Shown here piece by piece: positions 45,019-53,698 of a stretch of DNA of 64,000 nucleotides (the stretch's first letter is position 1; every line of letters starts with the position of its first letter). The DNA lies in assembly GCF_010858045.1 (NCBI RefSeq), contig NZ_JAAGVC010000002.1, positions 1 through 64,000 of the forward strand, given 5' to 3'. Position numbers and translations under genes: made by a program. The notes under the pieces are model-generated. The model was not told the origin of the DNA, did not search any database, and saw only the letters and a program-made list of their open reading frames with translations. Source of the stretch: Nocardia cyriacigeorgica. Lineage in GTDB: Bacteria > Actinomycetota > Actinomycetes > Mycobacteriales > Mycobacteriaceae.

Positions 45019-45041
45019 ATGCTGAGCAGAATGACTAGCAT
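45019..45041. promoter_or_regulatory. Possible Lrp-type site between hppD and its regulator
   Basis: ATGCT (45019-45023) and AGCAT (45037-45041) form a short inverted repeat with a 13-nt centre in the 147-bp divergent gap. Lrp/AsnC proteins often bind loose palindromes of this size. The evidence is symmetry and position only. Confidence 0.35.
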
Positions 45042-45076
45042 TGAGGCATACCGCAGTGTCCGAACGGAGGCCGCCC

Positions 45077-45595
45077 ATGTCGCGCACGCCAGCGAAACTC
45101 GACGAACTCGATCTCGCGATCCTCACCGCGATGCACGAGTACCAGAAGGCGGGGATCCTGGAGCTGTCCCGGCGCACCCGGGTCGCGCGGGCCACGGTGC
45201 AGTCGCGGATCGCGCGGATGGAGGAGGCCGGGGTGATCGCGTCCTACGATCCGCAGATCGACGTCACCGCCGCGGGTTTCCAGGTGCAGGCCTTCGTCAC
45301 CCTGGAAATCGCCCAAGGCGCGCTCGACGCCGTCGCCGCCGAACTCGCGGCCATCCCCGGTGTGCTCGAGGCCTACGCGACCACCGGGTCCGGTGATGTG
45401 CTGTGCCGGATCGGCGCGGATTCGCACACCGGGCTGCAAGAGGTGCTGCTCAGCATCGACCGGACGCCGCCGGTGGTGCGTTCGCACAGCGTCATCGTGC
45501 TGTCGACGGTGGTCGAGCGGCGCACGCTGCCGTTGCTGCGCACGCTGACGCCGACCGGGACGAGTAAGGCGCCTGCCTATCGCGGCAACCGCTGA
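45077..45595 (+). CDS. Lrp/AsnC-family regulator
   Basis: 172 residues. The HTH is LDELDLAILTAMHEYQKAGILELSRRTRVARATVQSRIARMEEAGVI; the C-terminal RAM domain (FVTLEIAQGALDAVAAELAAIPGVLEAYATTGSGDVLCRIGAD) binds amino acids. ATG 45077 follows CGGAGG by 6 nt; a GTG 21 nt earlier is the alternative. Divergence from hppD suggests control of tyrosine catabolism, with tyrosine or another aromatic amino acid as effector (inference). Confidence 0.9.
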   Translation: MSRTPAKLDELDLAILTAMHEYQKAGILELSRRTRVARATVQSRIARMEEAGVIASYDPQIDVTAAGFQVQAFVTLEIAQGALDAVAAELAAIPGVLEAYATTGSGDVLCRIGADSHTGLQEVLLSIDRTPPVVRSHSVIVLSTVVERRTLPLLRTLTPTGTSKAPAYRGNR

Positions 45596-45703
45596 CGAGG
45601 TCCTCGGTCCGCGGGCACCGGGCACCGGCTCGAGCAGGTGGTTCCGGCAGGTTCGCATCGAGCACCAGCCCATCCGCACCGAACACCGTCGCACGAACGC
45701 CGG

Positions 45704-45740
45704 ACACCTGTCGCCGACTTCGATCCCGACTCACAGGTGT
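45704..45740. terminator. Inverted repeat between convergent genes
   Basis: ACACCTGT (45704-45711) and ACAGGTGT (45733-45740) form a perfect 8-bp stem with a 21-nt loop, between the convergent Lrp and winged-helix genes. This is a suitable bidirectional terminator, without U-tracts. Confidence 0.5.
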
Positions 45741-45751
45741 TCAGCGCCGGC

Positions 45752-46855
45752 CTATGGGCGCAGATCGGCGCCTACGTCGAGAAACTCGAGGTGCGGGGCG
45801 AGATCCGGTTCGAGGAAGGCCAGCAGGGCCGACGCCTCGGCCTCCACCTCGGCCTTCTCTCGCGCTGTCCAGGCGCGGTTGGGGCTGATCCGCATCCGGG
45901 CGGTGCTCTTGTCCGGGAACACCTTGTACATACCGGCCAGGAAGCCATCGACCAGGATCGGCGAGGCCTGGATCCGCGCGGTGTTCGGCAGGCCGTCCGG
46001 TGCGATGCGGGAGCGATCCTGGTGGGAGAGCAAGGCGTTGTCGTACCAGCCGAGCAGTCGGACCGGGGCAGGCAGATCGGGGTCGGCGAGTTCGGCTTCG
46101 GCCAGGTCGTAGAGGGTGCGGCCACGTTCGTCGGTATAGGTGCGTAGCCGGTCGCCCAAGTGCGCGACGGCCGATTTCATTCCGGTCAGTTTCGACCAGG
46201 TCTGCATATCCATGGTGCTGGCCGGGCCGAAGGCGCGCAGGTAGCGCAGCACCAATTCCGCGACCGGATAGGCCGGATCCAGTGGTGCGCCGAGCCAGGG
46301 CTGAACGCGCGACCACACCGGTCTGCTGTTGTCACGCCACATGCCTCGCGGCGGTGTCTGCAATACCGGCAGCTGATACAGCCAGGTCTGCACCACCGCG
46401 CCCGGATCGCGATCCGGGAACAGTTCGGCGGCTCTGCTGCGCAGCTCGGCGGTGGACATGGGCTCCTCGCCGAGCACCTCTTCCCCGCGCTCGCGCACCT
46501 CGTCCGGGTCCAATCCGACCATGGCGCCGTAATTGAACCCTTTGCGGAACGGAATCTTCTCCAGTTCCGGCTGGATCAACGGGGCGATCCGCAGGGCGTC
46601 GGGCGGGGTGACCAGGTGAATCGTGCCGCGCATCAAGGTGATCCGGACCAAGGAACGATCAAGCAGCCCGGCCGATACCGCCGCCGGATCGAAATCGGCA
46701 ATCCGGCTCCACAATCCGATGAACGGCGGCATGGTGTCCTGGGCCTGCAAACCCACCAGGTGGTCGCACATGTCGGGCACCGACAGCTCGGTGCGTTCGA
46801 GCAGATGCTGGCGGGCGAGCAGGGTCCGGTTCAGGGTCCGGGCGGTCAGTTCCAT
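45752..46855 (-). CDS. Winged-helix (HTH_42) protein, AlkZ-like DNA glycosylase
   Basis: 367 residues from ATG 46855 (MELTARTLNRTLLARQHLL). Three tandem winged-helix modules are expected for this family. The motif HLVGLQAQDTMPPFIGLWSR contains Q-A-Q, the Q-x-Q catalytic motif described for AlkZ-type glycosylases, which unhook interstrand cross-links and remove bulky alkyl adducts. YcaQ/AlkX types have Q-x-D. The C-terminal region has GWYDNALLSHQDRSRI and VDGFLAGMYKV. The substrate is unproven. The frame upstream of 46855 is open but lacks family features. It is in tandem with the quinone reductase gene, 56 nt after it. Confidence 0.82.
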   Translation of the reverse strand: MELTARTLNRTLLARQHLLERTELSVPDMCDHLVGLQAQDTMPPFIGLWSRIADFDPAAVSAGLLDRSLVRITLMRGTIHLVTPPDALRIAPLIQPELEKIPFRKGFNYGAMVGLDPDEVRERGEEVLGEEPMSTAELRSRAAELFPDRDPGAVVQTWLYQLPVLQTPPRGMWRDNSRPVWSRVQPWLGAPLDPAYPVAELVLRYLRAFGPASTMDMQTWSKLTGMKSAVAHLGDRLRTYTDERGRTLYDLAEAELADPDLPAPVRLLGWYDNALLSHQDRSRIAPDGLPNTARIQASPILVDGFLAGMYKVFPDKSTARMRISPNRAWTAREKAEVEAEASALLAFLEPDLAPHLEFLDVGADLRP

Positions 46856-46911
46856 GGTCCGCTCACGGTAGAGCGAGCCACCGACAGGCGCCAAGCGAAC
46901 CACCCGGCCTC

Positions 46912-47886
46912 TCAGCGGACGGTGACGACGACCTTGCCGGTGGCCGTGCGGTTGTCCAGCGAGGCGACCGCATCGGCGGCTCGCTCCAGCGGGAACAGCA
47001 CCGGCTGCGGCGCGGTGATCGCGCCCGAGGCCAGCAGCGGCTCCACCTCGGCCCACTGCTCGGCCAGGTAGCCAGGATGCGTCATCACCCATTCGCCCCA
47101 TGCGGCGCCGACCACCTCGACGTTCTTGAGCAGCAGCCGGTTCACCTTCACAGTGGGAATCTCGCCGGCGGTGAAACCGACCACCAGCAGCCGGCCCGCG
47201 GAGGCCAGCGAACGGATGCTGTCGGTGAAGCGGTCGCCGCCCACCGGGTCGAGCACGATATCCACCCCGCGCCCGCCGGTCAGCTCCTTCACCGCATCCA
47301 GCCAGCCGTCGGTGAGCACCACATCGGTGGCCCCGTTGGCCCGCGCGACCTCGGCCTTCTCCTCGGTGCTCACCACCGCGATGGTCCGGCCTGCGCCGAG
47401 CGCGGCCGCCATCCGCAGCGTCGAGGTGCCGATGCCGCCGGCCGCGCCGTGCACCAGCACCGTCTCCCCCGGTGCCAGCCTGCCCCGGTTGCGCAGGCAG
47501 AAGTGCACGGTCAGATCGTTGAACAGGATGCCGGCACCGGCTTCCAGCGATACGTTGTCGGGCAGCCGGAACACCATCTCGGCAGGCACCACGGCCACCT
47601 CGGCCATGGCGTTGCCGAGCAGCGTCAACGCGATCACGCGGTCGCCCGCGCGCACATGCGCGCCCTCGGGCGCCTCACGCACCACACCGGCGATCTCGCC
47701 ACCGACGACGAACGGCAGCTGCGGCTTCATCTGGTACAGCCCGCGCGTCATCAGCACATCGGGGAACGCGACCCCCGCGGCGTGCACATCGATCACCACA
47801 CTGCCCGGATACGGCGTGGGCTCGGCGATGTCGACGACCTCGATGGACTCGGGTCCTTCCAGTGTGCTGACCTGGGCTGCGCGCAT
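46912..47886 (-). CDS. NADPH:quinone oxidoreductase-type zinc-free alcohol dehydrogenase family protein
   Basis: 324 residues of the medium-chain dehydrogenase/reductase superfamily. It has a GroES-like N-terminal domain (PELPFVVGGE-like PQLPFVVGGEIAGVV), a Rossmann motif VLVHGAAGGIGTSTLRMAAALGA, and DIVLDPVGGDRFTDSIRSL. The Cys/His zinc ligands of alcohol dehydrogenases are absent, which fits quinone or enone reductases. It probably reduces quinones or reactive carbonyls with NADPH. ATG 47886 has GAAAGAGG a few bases upstream. Confidence 0.9.
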   Translation of the reverse strand: MRAAQVSTLEGPESIEVVDIAEPTPYPGSVVIDVHAAGVAFPDVLMTRGLYQMKPQLPFVVGGEIAGVVREAPEGAHVRAGDRVIALTLLGNAMAEVAVVPAEMVFRLPDNVSLEAGAGILFNDLTVHFCLRNRGRLAPGETVLVHGAAGGIGTSTLRMAAALGAGRTIAVVSTEEKAEVARANGATDVVLTDGWLDAVKELTGGRGVDIVLDPVGGDRFTDSIRSLASAGRLLVVGFTAGEIPTVKVNRLLLKNVEVVGAAWGEWVMTHPGYLAEQWAEVEPLLASGAITAPQPVLFPLERAADAVASLDNRTATGKVVVTVR

Positions 47887-48105
47887 GTGCCGACCTCTTT
47901 CGTCTCCGCGCCGTCGTCATCGGCGACGCCGGATCCCAACATAATCGGCGCGGCCGCACCGCGCGTGCCCAACCCGGACACCGCGGTGCCCGGCCCGCCC
48001 CGCCGGCACCTCGGCAGGCCCGATCCGCTTGTGCCGAGCCCCTGTTCAGCGCCGGGACCTTTGTTAAGCTCACCCACAGTGCATCGGGAGGGAAGGGGGA
48101 CGTCC

Positions 48106-48432
48106 GTGAGCGAGAACGAGGGCAGCACGACCATCCGCGTCGATCCGGAGGTGCTGCGCAGTTTCGCCGGGCAACTCGGCGATGAAGCAGGCAACGTCAC
48201 CGGGCTCGGCACGGCCGAGGACGCGAACATCAGCGGGGCGGTCGCGGCGCTACCGGGCACCGCGTTCGGTGCCGCCGCCCAGCACGCCGTCGACGCCAGC
48301 GGCAAATGCCTACAGCGCATCAGCGAGCGGCTCACCACCGTGGCCGACAGTCTGCGCAATACCGCGGGCGCCTACGAACTCACCGAAGCCGATTTCGAGC
48401 AGAAGCTGCGCACGATCGGACTGTCGCAGTGA
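48106..48432 (+). CDS. EspC-like type VII secretion helper (DUF2580 family)
   Basis: 108 residues, small and helical: IRVDPEVLRSFAGQLGDEA, then a Gly-rich turn and a long helix ending YELTEADFEQKLRTIG. Its size and pattern match the EspC/ESX-associated proteins of Mycobacteriales, which pair with a larger partner for ESX export. The terminal YELTEADFEQKL has the YxxxD/E type secretion signal. GTG 48106 follows GGGGGA. It overlaps the next gene by 4 nt (GTGA), so the two are translationally coupled and probably form a complex. Confidence 0.82.
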   Translation: MSENEGSTTIRVDPEVLRSFAGQLGDEAGNVTGLGTAEDANISGAVAALPGTAFGAAAQHAVDASGKCLQRISERLTTVADSLRNTAGAYELTEADFEQKLRTIGLSQ

Positions 48433-49580
48433 CGCTCACCATCCCCGACGTCGAGCAGTGGAAGCCCGATCAGCTCGGCACCGCCGCCACCAACGCCGCC
48501 AACCTCGCCACCCGCCTCGACGGCCTGGCCACCTCCGGGCGCACCAGCGCCGAGACCTTGCCGTGGAGCGGTCCGGCCGGCACCGCCGCCAAGACCAGGA
48601 TGGATACCGAGAAAACCAGGACCGGTGCGGTGAGCGCGGCGCTGCTGGAGCTGCAGACAGCGTTGAACGTCGAGGTCGGCAACCTCACCGAAACCAAGAA
48701 CAAGGTGCTGCAACTGCGGGATACCGCGCAGACACCCAATGGCGAGATGCCCGGCTTCCAGGTCGCCGCCGACGGCACCGTCAGCGCCCAGGCGCGCATG
48801 GACTACCTGCGCAAACACGCCGACGGCAAGGCGAATGTGGAGGGTGAATGCCTGGCCGAGATGTATCTGGCCGCGGTGCATCAGTGGCATATCGCCAATG
48901 CCCTCAAGGCCGCCTCCGATGCCGCCGAGCGGGCACGGGTCGCGGTCGAGAACGCGGCCGTGAAGCTGGATCAGGCCTTCGAGACGCTGGGCGATCCGAA
49001 GCTCAACGTCGCCCCGCCCGCGGTTCCGGCGAGTACCGCGCCGGCGTCGACCTCGGCGCCGCAGAGCGATAAGCCGAGCAACAGCAGCCCGCTGATGTCG
49101 GGGTCGGGCTCCGGATCCGGTGGCGGCAGCGGAGCGGGCAGCGGCGGCGGTTCGTCCTCGGGCGGCGGCAGCTGGTCGGAGAGCGCCCTTGCCTCCGGCG
49201 GCCCGCCGAGCAAGATGCCCACCGGCGAGCAGGCCCAATGGATCCAGGAAGCCATCCGGGTGCTGCGCGAAAACGGTTACGACGTCTCCGATTCCGATGC
49301 CGCGATCATCGCCGCCATCATCGAGAAGGAATCCGGCGGCGACCCGAACGCGATCAACCTCTGGGACAGCAATGCCGCCGCGGGCATTCCGTCGAAGGGC
49401 CTGATGCAGACCATCGACCCCACCTTCAACTCCTACAAGCTGGCCGGGCACGACGACATCTGGAACCCGGTCGACAACATCATCGCCGGATCCAGGTATG
49501 CCATCGAACGCTACGGCTCACTGAGCAATGTGCCGGGCATCGTGGCCATGGGGCAGAACCAGAGTTACGTCGGCTACTAG
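48429..49580 (+). CDS. Type VII secretion-type protein with lytic transglycosylase domain
   Basis: 383 residues from GTG 48429. Residues ~1-180 are helical and resemble EspA/WXG100-type ESX substrates (DVEQWKPDQLGTAATNAANLATRL, PWSGPAGTAAKTRM with a W-x-G). Residues ~195-255 are a Pro/Ser/Gly-rich linker with long Gly-Ser runs. Residues ~265-383 are an SLT-like fold: IIAAIIEKESGGDPNAIN (catalytic Glu), AAAGIPSKGLMQTIDPTFNSY and AGSRYAIERYG. It should cleave peptidoglycan glycan strands. There is no Sec signal peptide, so export through an ESX system with its coupled partner is inferred. It could be a wall-remodelling enzyme for secretion or an antibacterial effector; no immunity gene is seen. 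Confidence 0.82.
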   Translation: MTLTIPDVEQWKPDQLGTAATNAANLATRLDGLATSGRTSAETLPWSGPAGTAAKTRMDTEKTRTGAVSAALLELQTALNVEVGNLTETKNKVLQLRDTAQTPNGEMPGFQVAADGTVSAQARMDYLRKHADGKANVEGECLAEMYLAAVHQWHIANALKAASDAAERARVAVENAAVKLDQAFETLGDPKLNVAPPAVPASTAPASTSAPQSDKPSNSSPLMSGSGSGSGGGSGAGSGGGSSSGGGSWSESALASGGPPSKMPTGEQAQWIQEAIRVLRENGYDVSDSDAAIIAAIIEKESGGDPNAINLWDSNAAAGIPSKGLMQTIDPTFNSYKLAGHDDIWNPVDNIIAGSRYAIERYGSLSNVPGIVAMGQNQSYVGY

Positions 49581-49758
49581 AAGCCCGGCGCCGATCGTGC
49601 AGGAGGAAGCGGCAAGGTTGCTGGAACCCCGGTTCGCGGGCAGGCGGTGCGCCCCGACCCGGCGGCTCGACGCGAGGGTGTGACGCACGCCCCGTAAAGT
49701 CTTCTCACAAGAAGCACCGCATGAGAACGCGGCACACCGTGCAGCGCGAGGAGCACAA

Positions 49759-50532
49759 GTGTCACTCGATCAGCCACTCGCCCCGCTTCCCCAGGAGGGC
49801 ATGGGCTTTGCCTCGGCGTGGCCCGTCCGAGCCGGCGATGTGGATCCCTACAACCGTCTGCGATTCGACGGCGTCGCCCGCTATCTCCAGGACATCGCCT
49901 GGGAGCAGCTGCAGCAGACGCTGCTGGAGCGAACCGATCCGAACTGGATCGTCCGGCGCACCGTCATCGACGTCGTCCGGCCGATCATGTGGCCGGATCA
50001 GGTCCGGCTGGAGCGCTGGTGCTCGGCCATGTCGACCCGCTGGACGAATATGCGGGTCCGGATCACCAGCGATAACGGCGGTCTCATCGAGACCGAGGGA
50101 TTCTGGATCAATATCAGCGAGTCCAACAACCGCCCGGCCCGGATCAGCGATGAGGGCCTGGCCTACCTGGCGCAGACCGCGCAGGAACACCGGCTGCGCT
50201 GGCGGCCCTGGCTCACCGACGCCACCCCTCCCGAATCGGACACCGACCAGCCGTTCCCGGTCCGCGCCACCGATATCGACCAGTACAACCACGTCAACAA
50301 CGCCTGCTACTGGCAGGCGGTCGAGCAGTTCCTGGTCGACTATCCGAAGCTGGTGGCGGGCCCGCACCGCGCCGTCATCGAATACGTCGCGCCGGTGCTC
50401 GCGCGCGAGCACATCACCGTCCGCAGCCGCTACGAGCCCGGTGACGGCGCGGGGGCGCCCACGCTGCGACTGTGGTTCGTCGTCGGCGGCACCACGACGA
50501 CGATCGTGCGTGTCATGCCGCTGCCCGGCTGA
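49759..50532 (+). CDS. Acyl-ACP thioesterase family protein (double hotdog)
   Basis: 257 residues. Two hotdog halves are visible: the first with PVRAGDVDPYNRLRFDGVARYLQD, the second with PVRATDIDQYNHVNNACYWQAVE, whose Asn and His fit the catalytic region of FatA/B-like thioesterases. It probably releases fatty acids from acyl-ACP or acyl-CoA in the cytoplasm. GTG 49759 has GAGGAG 6 nt upstream. It is a single-gene unit convergent with fprB. Confidence 0.85.
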   Translation: MSLDQPLAPLPQEGMGFASAWPVRAGDVDPYNRLRFDGVARYLQDIAWEQLQQTLLERTDPNWIVRRTVIDVVRPIMWPDQVRLERWCSAMSTRWTNMRVRITSDNGGLIETEGFWINISESNNRPARISDEGLAYLAQTAQEHRLRWRPWLTDATPPESDTDQPFPVRATDIDQYNHVNNACYWQAVEQFLVDYPKLVAGPHRAVIEYVAPVLAREHITVRSRYEPGDGAGAPTLRLWFVVGGTTTTIVRVMPLPG

Positions 50533-50591
50533 TCGAACGGCACCGGCCGCGGGCGCCGCTCGGCGTTCACCGCGGCCGGGCCCGGATTCGC

Positions 50592-52262
50592 TCAGCTGTT
50601 GGCGGCCTTGAGCAGGTCGGGGCGGCTGGTGAATTTGACCCGCGGACGCCCGGCGGATTTGCCCGCGGTGCGCTCGGCCTGGTCGATGGCCCGCCAGCCG
50701 TCGCGGTCGACCAGATCCGGCTGACGCTGCTGGACCAGGGCCCGCAGCGCGGCCCGGTCGGCGCGCGGGGTGGCGAGCTTGCCCGCGATGAAATCGGCGA
50801 TCAGGCCCTCGACGGTCTCCTCGGCGTCGACCCGGTTGGAGCCGATCACACCGCGCGGCCCGCGCTTGATCCAGCCGCTGACGTACACCCCAGGCACCGG
50901 TGTGCCGTCCTCGCCGATGACCCGGCCGTGCTCATTGGGCACCACCGCGCGCCGCTCGTCGAACGGCAGGCCGGCGACGGGTTCGCCGCGGTATCCGATG
51001 GACCGCAGCACCAGCGAGGCAGGCAGGCTGCCGGTGCGCTCGGTCGGTCGGGCCACCAACTGCTCACCCTCACTGAGCAATTCGTTGTGCACGTACTCCA
51101 GCGATTCCACCCGGTCGGTGCCGGTCAGCCCGGTGGGCGAGGCCAGGTAGCGGAAGACGATCCGTTTGTTGGCCGGATCGCTGGAAGCGGCTGCGTACTC
51201 CTTGGCAAGGGTGTATTTCAGCGCCAGCGACGGCTCTACGTCGGGATCGTCGAGGATGGCCTGGCTGGCCGGATCCAGCTCCAGCTCGGCCGGATCGATG
51301 ACGACGTCGACGCCCTTCAGGTGCGCCAGCGCCATGAACTCCGGCGAGGAGTAGGCGGCCTGCAGCGGGCCGCGCCTGCCGAGCACGACGACCTCACGGA
51401 TATTGCTGCGGCGCAGCGCGTCGAGGGCGTGATCGGCGATATCGGTCTTGGCGAGCTCGTCCGGGTCGACGGTGAGCACTCTGGCCACATCGAGGGCGAC
51501 ATTGCCGTTGCCGACGATGATCGCCCGCTCGCCGGACAGATCGAACTCCCGGTCGGCATAGTCGGGATGGCCGTTGTACCAGGCCACGAACTCGGTCGCG
51601 GAGTGGCTGCCGGGCAGGTCCTCACCGGGGACGTCCATGTGCCGGTCCGAGGACGCGCCGACGGCGTACACCACGGCATGGTGATGTTCGAGCAGCTCCT
51701 CGTGGGTGATGTGCTCGCCGACCTCGACGTTCAGATAGAACTGCAGCGTGTCGCGGCGGAACGCGGACTGGAACATATTCGACACGCCCTTGGTGCCCGG
51801 GTGGTCCGGCGCAACGCCCGCGCGCACCAGGCCCCACGGTGTGGGCAGCCGGTCGAACATCTCCACCTCGACGTCGGAGCGGCGCAGGAGTTCGTCGGCG
51901 GCGTAGCAGGCGGCGGGGCCGGCACCGACGACGGCGACCCGTAGCGTGCCGAGTTCCTTCGGTGGTCTGATGGGTGCGGCGATCGGATCGAAGTTCGTCT
52001 CCAGCGGATGCCGTTGGAAGTAGGCGGCATTGATATCGCGGAATCGGGCCAGCGATGCGGTCAGGTCGTCTTCGGAGAAGATGGCCTCCACCGGGCACGC
52101 GTCGACACAGGCTCCGCAGTCGATGCAGGTGTCGGGGTCGATGTAGAGCATCTCGGTCGTCGCGAACTCCGGCTGGTCCGGGGTGGGTCGGATGCAGTCG
52201 ACCGGGCACTCGGAAACGCAGCTGGCGTCATTGCAACAACGCTGCGTGATTACGTAGGCCAT
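50592..52262 (-). CDS. fprB: Ferredoxin/ferredoxin-NADP reductase fusion FprB
   Basis: 556 residues. The N-terminal 7Fe ferredoxin domain has CCNDASCVSECPVDCI (unusual first cluster spacing) and CIDCGACVDACPVEAI. From ~105 it has an adrenodoxin-reductase-like FAD/NADP part: VAVVGAGPAACYAADELL, VRAGVAPDHPGTKGV, GNGNVALDVAR and the terminal GWIKRGPRGVIGSNR. It matches mycobacterial FprB in domain order. It moves electrons between NADPH and ferredoxins for P450s or Fe-S enzymes. The C-terminal ~60 residues (RPRVKFTSRPDLLKAANS) extend past the core. Confidence 0.93.
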   Translation of the reverse strand: MAYVITQRCCNDASCVSECPVDCIRPTPDQPEFATTEMLYIDPDTCIDCGACVDACPVEAIFSEDDLTASLARFRDINAAYFQRHPLETNFDPIAAPIRPPKELGTLRVAVVGAGPAACYAADELLRRSDVEVEMFDRLPTPWGLVRAGVAPDHPGTKGVSNMFQSAFRRDTLQFYLNVEVGEHITHEELLEHHHAVVYAVGASSDRHMDVPGEDLPGSHSATEFVAWYNGHPDYADREFDLSGERAIIVGNGNVALDVARVLTVDPDELAKTDIADHALDALRRSNIREVVVLGRRGPLQAAYSSPEFMALAHLKGVDVVIDPAELELDPASQAILDDPDVEPSLALKYTLAKEYAAASSDPANKRIVFRYLASPTGLTGTDRVESLEYVHNELLSEGEQLVARPTERTGSLPASLVLRSIGYRGEPVAGLPFDERRAVVPNEHGRVIGEDGTPVPGVYVSGWIKRGPRGVIGSNRVDAEETVEGLIADFIAGKLATPRADRAALRALVQQRQPDLVDRDGWRAIDQAERTAGKSAGRPRVKFTSRPDLLKAANS

Positions 52263-52436
52263 ATTGTGCAGATCCTCGAAAACTGGGCGTGGGCTATGAC
52301 CACCCCGGGTGTGGGTGGCGCAGCGTCACGGTGTGCGGATCACGGGGTGACCGGAGGGCCGTCGTGCTGTGACGCCGCTTTCAGTTTGCCTCGAGTGTGG
52401 CAGGGGTCTCCGCACCGGAGGGCTTACGGTAGTGCC

Positions 52437-52928
52437 ATGGTGCGGACTCTGATCCTCATGCGGCACGGTAAATCGGCTTATCCGGACGGCGTCGAGGACC
52501 ACGAACGCCCGCTCGCACCCCGTGGGCAGCGGGAGGCGGGACTGGCCGGGCAGTGGCTGCGTGAGACCCAGCCGCCCATCGACGCCGTGCGCTGTTCGAC
52601 CGCCACCCGCACCCGCGAAACACTCGCCGCGACCGGCGTCACGGCGCCGGTGGTCTACGAGCGCGGCATCTACGAGGCCTCGCCGCAGACCCTGATCGAG
52701 CTGGTCCAGCTCAGCGATGACGACGTCGCCACCCTGCTGGTGATCGGCCACGCACCCGGCATGCCGTGGACGGCGTGGGAGCTGGCGGGCAACCGCGACA
52801 GCGAGCCGGCGATCGAACTCAGCCGCAAGTTCCCCACCTCGGCACTGGCTGTACTCCAGTTCGACCGGCCGTGGTCACAGGTGGATCCGGGGACCGGTGA
52901 ACTGGTGAGCTTCCACGTGGCGCGCTGA
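52437..52928 (+). CDS. SixA-like histidine phosphatase
   Basis: 163 residues of the histidine phosphatase superfamily: LILMRHGKSAYPDG carries the RHG nucleophile motif, TRTRETLAATG the second Arg region, and VIGHAPGMPWTAWELAG the second catalytic His. It lacks a signal peptide. SixA-like enzymes remove phosphate from phosphohistidine or small phosphoesters; the substrate here is unknown. ATG 52437 is at the conserved start; the frame upstream is open but is antisense to fprB's leader. It is divergent from fprB. Confidence 0.88.
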   Translation: MVRTLILMRHGKSAYPDGVEDHERPLAPRGQREAGLAGQWLRETQPPIDAVRCSTATRTRETLAATGVTAPVVYERGIYEASPQTLIELVQLSDDDVATLLVIGHAPGMPWTAWELAGNRDSEPAIELSRKFPTSALAVLQFDRPWSQVDPGTGELVSFHVAR

Positions 52929-52959
52929 ATACGTAGAGGCCCCTTGCCGAACCCGGCCG

Positions 52960-53163
52960 TCAGCGCAGTAGCTTGCCGCCGAAGACCACACCGGCCCCGA
53001 GCAGCACCAGCAGCACGAAGGCCGCGAACCCGCCGAACAACCACCACACCACACCGAGCGCGAGCGCGAACGGCGCGACGGCGATGGCGGTGATCACCGG
53101 GCTTTCCTTGACCGTGGCCCAGGCCGAACGAGCCCGGACGCGGTCGATTTCCTTACCTGGCAT
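52960..53163 (-). CDS. Small two-helix membrane protein
   Basis: 67 residues, function not recognised. MPGKEIDRVRARSAWATVKE is a basic cytoplasmic start, followed by two hydrophobic segments (VITAIAVAPFALALGVVWW and FAAFVLLVLLGAGVVFGG) and a final KLLR. ATG 53163 is preferred to one 27 nt upstream because the latter adds residues without resemblance to a membrane protein start. It is divergent from the VOC gene. Confidence 0.65.
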   Translation of the reverse strand: MPGKEIDRVRARSAWATVKESPVITAIAVAPFALALGVVWWLFGGFAAFVLLVLLGAGVVFGGKLLR

Positions 53164-53221
53164 GGCTCCAGGGTAGGCCGGAACCGGCAAACCTGTCGGT
53201 GCTCGATGCGATGCTCGTCAC

Positions 53222-53605
53222 ATGGATTGGAAAATCGAACTCGTGGCCATCCCGGTGACCGACGTCGACCGCGCCAAGGATTTCTACACCAAGATCGGTT
53301 TCAACGCCGATCACGATCACTCGCCCAGCGACGACATCCGTTTCGTGCAGCTCACCCCGCCCGGTTCCGGCTGTTCGATCTGCATCGGACGCGGCATCAC
53401 CGAGGCGGCGCCCGGCAGTGTCGAGGGCATGCAGATGGTGGTGGACAGCGCCGAGAAGGCGTATCAGCAGCTGCGCGCGGCCGGTGTGGAGGCCACGCCG
53501 GTGCAGGATCTCGGCTGGGGCCTGTTCACCTTCTTCGCCGACCCGGACGGCAACAAGTGGGCCGTGCAGGAACTGCCGGATTACGCGGCCGGTTCGCCCA
53601 GCTGA
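53222..53605 (+). CDS. VOC-family (glyoxalase-like) protein
   Basis: 127 residues with one betaalphabetabetabeta pair: LVAIPVTDVDRAKDFYTKIGF at the start, RFVQLTPPGSGCSICIG, and the end FADPDGNKWAVQELPDY typical of the glyoxalase/bleomycin-resistance fold. The substrate is unknown; some members are stress or antibiotic-binding proteins. ATG 53222 lies 58 nt from the divergent membrane gene start. Confidence 0.88.
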   Translation: MDWKIELVAIPVTDVDRAKDFYTKIGFNADHDHSPSDDIRFVQLTPPGSGCSICIGRGITEAAPGSVEGMQMVVDSAEKAYQQLRAAGVEATPVQDLGWGLFTFFADPDGNKWAVQELPDYAAGSPS

Positions 53606-53643
53606 GCGGATAGCCGCCGGGTCCCTCGCATTTCGTGTTTGCT

Positions 53644-53657
53644 TGGAGTGCACTCCA
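53644..53657. promoter_or_regulatory. MerR-type operator
   Basis: TGGAGTGCACTCCA is a perfect 14-bp palindrome in the context CTTGGAGTGCACTCCAGG, 42 nt before the MerR gene start. It resembles the operators that MerR-family regulators bind inside overlong promoter spacers, and so probably controls the MerR-aldo/keto reductase unit. Confidence 0.8.
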
Positions 53658-53698
53658 GGTGACTAACGTCGTCGGCGTTCGGCGAGAGGGGCAGTCAG

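Noticed and set aside
47077-48432. A long frame in front of the EspC-like protein
   Set aside because: The first ~340 codons are antisense to the quinone reductase gene; only the end from GTG 48106 has an RBS and family resemblance.
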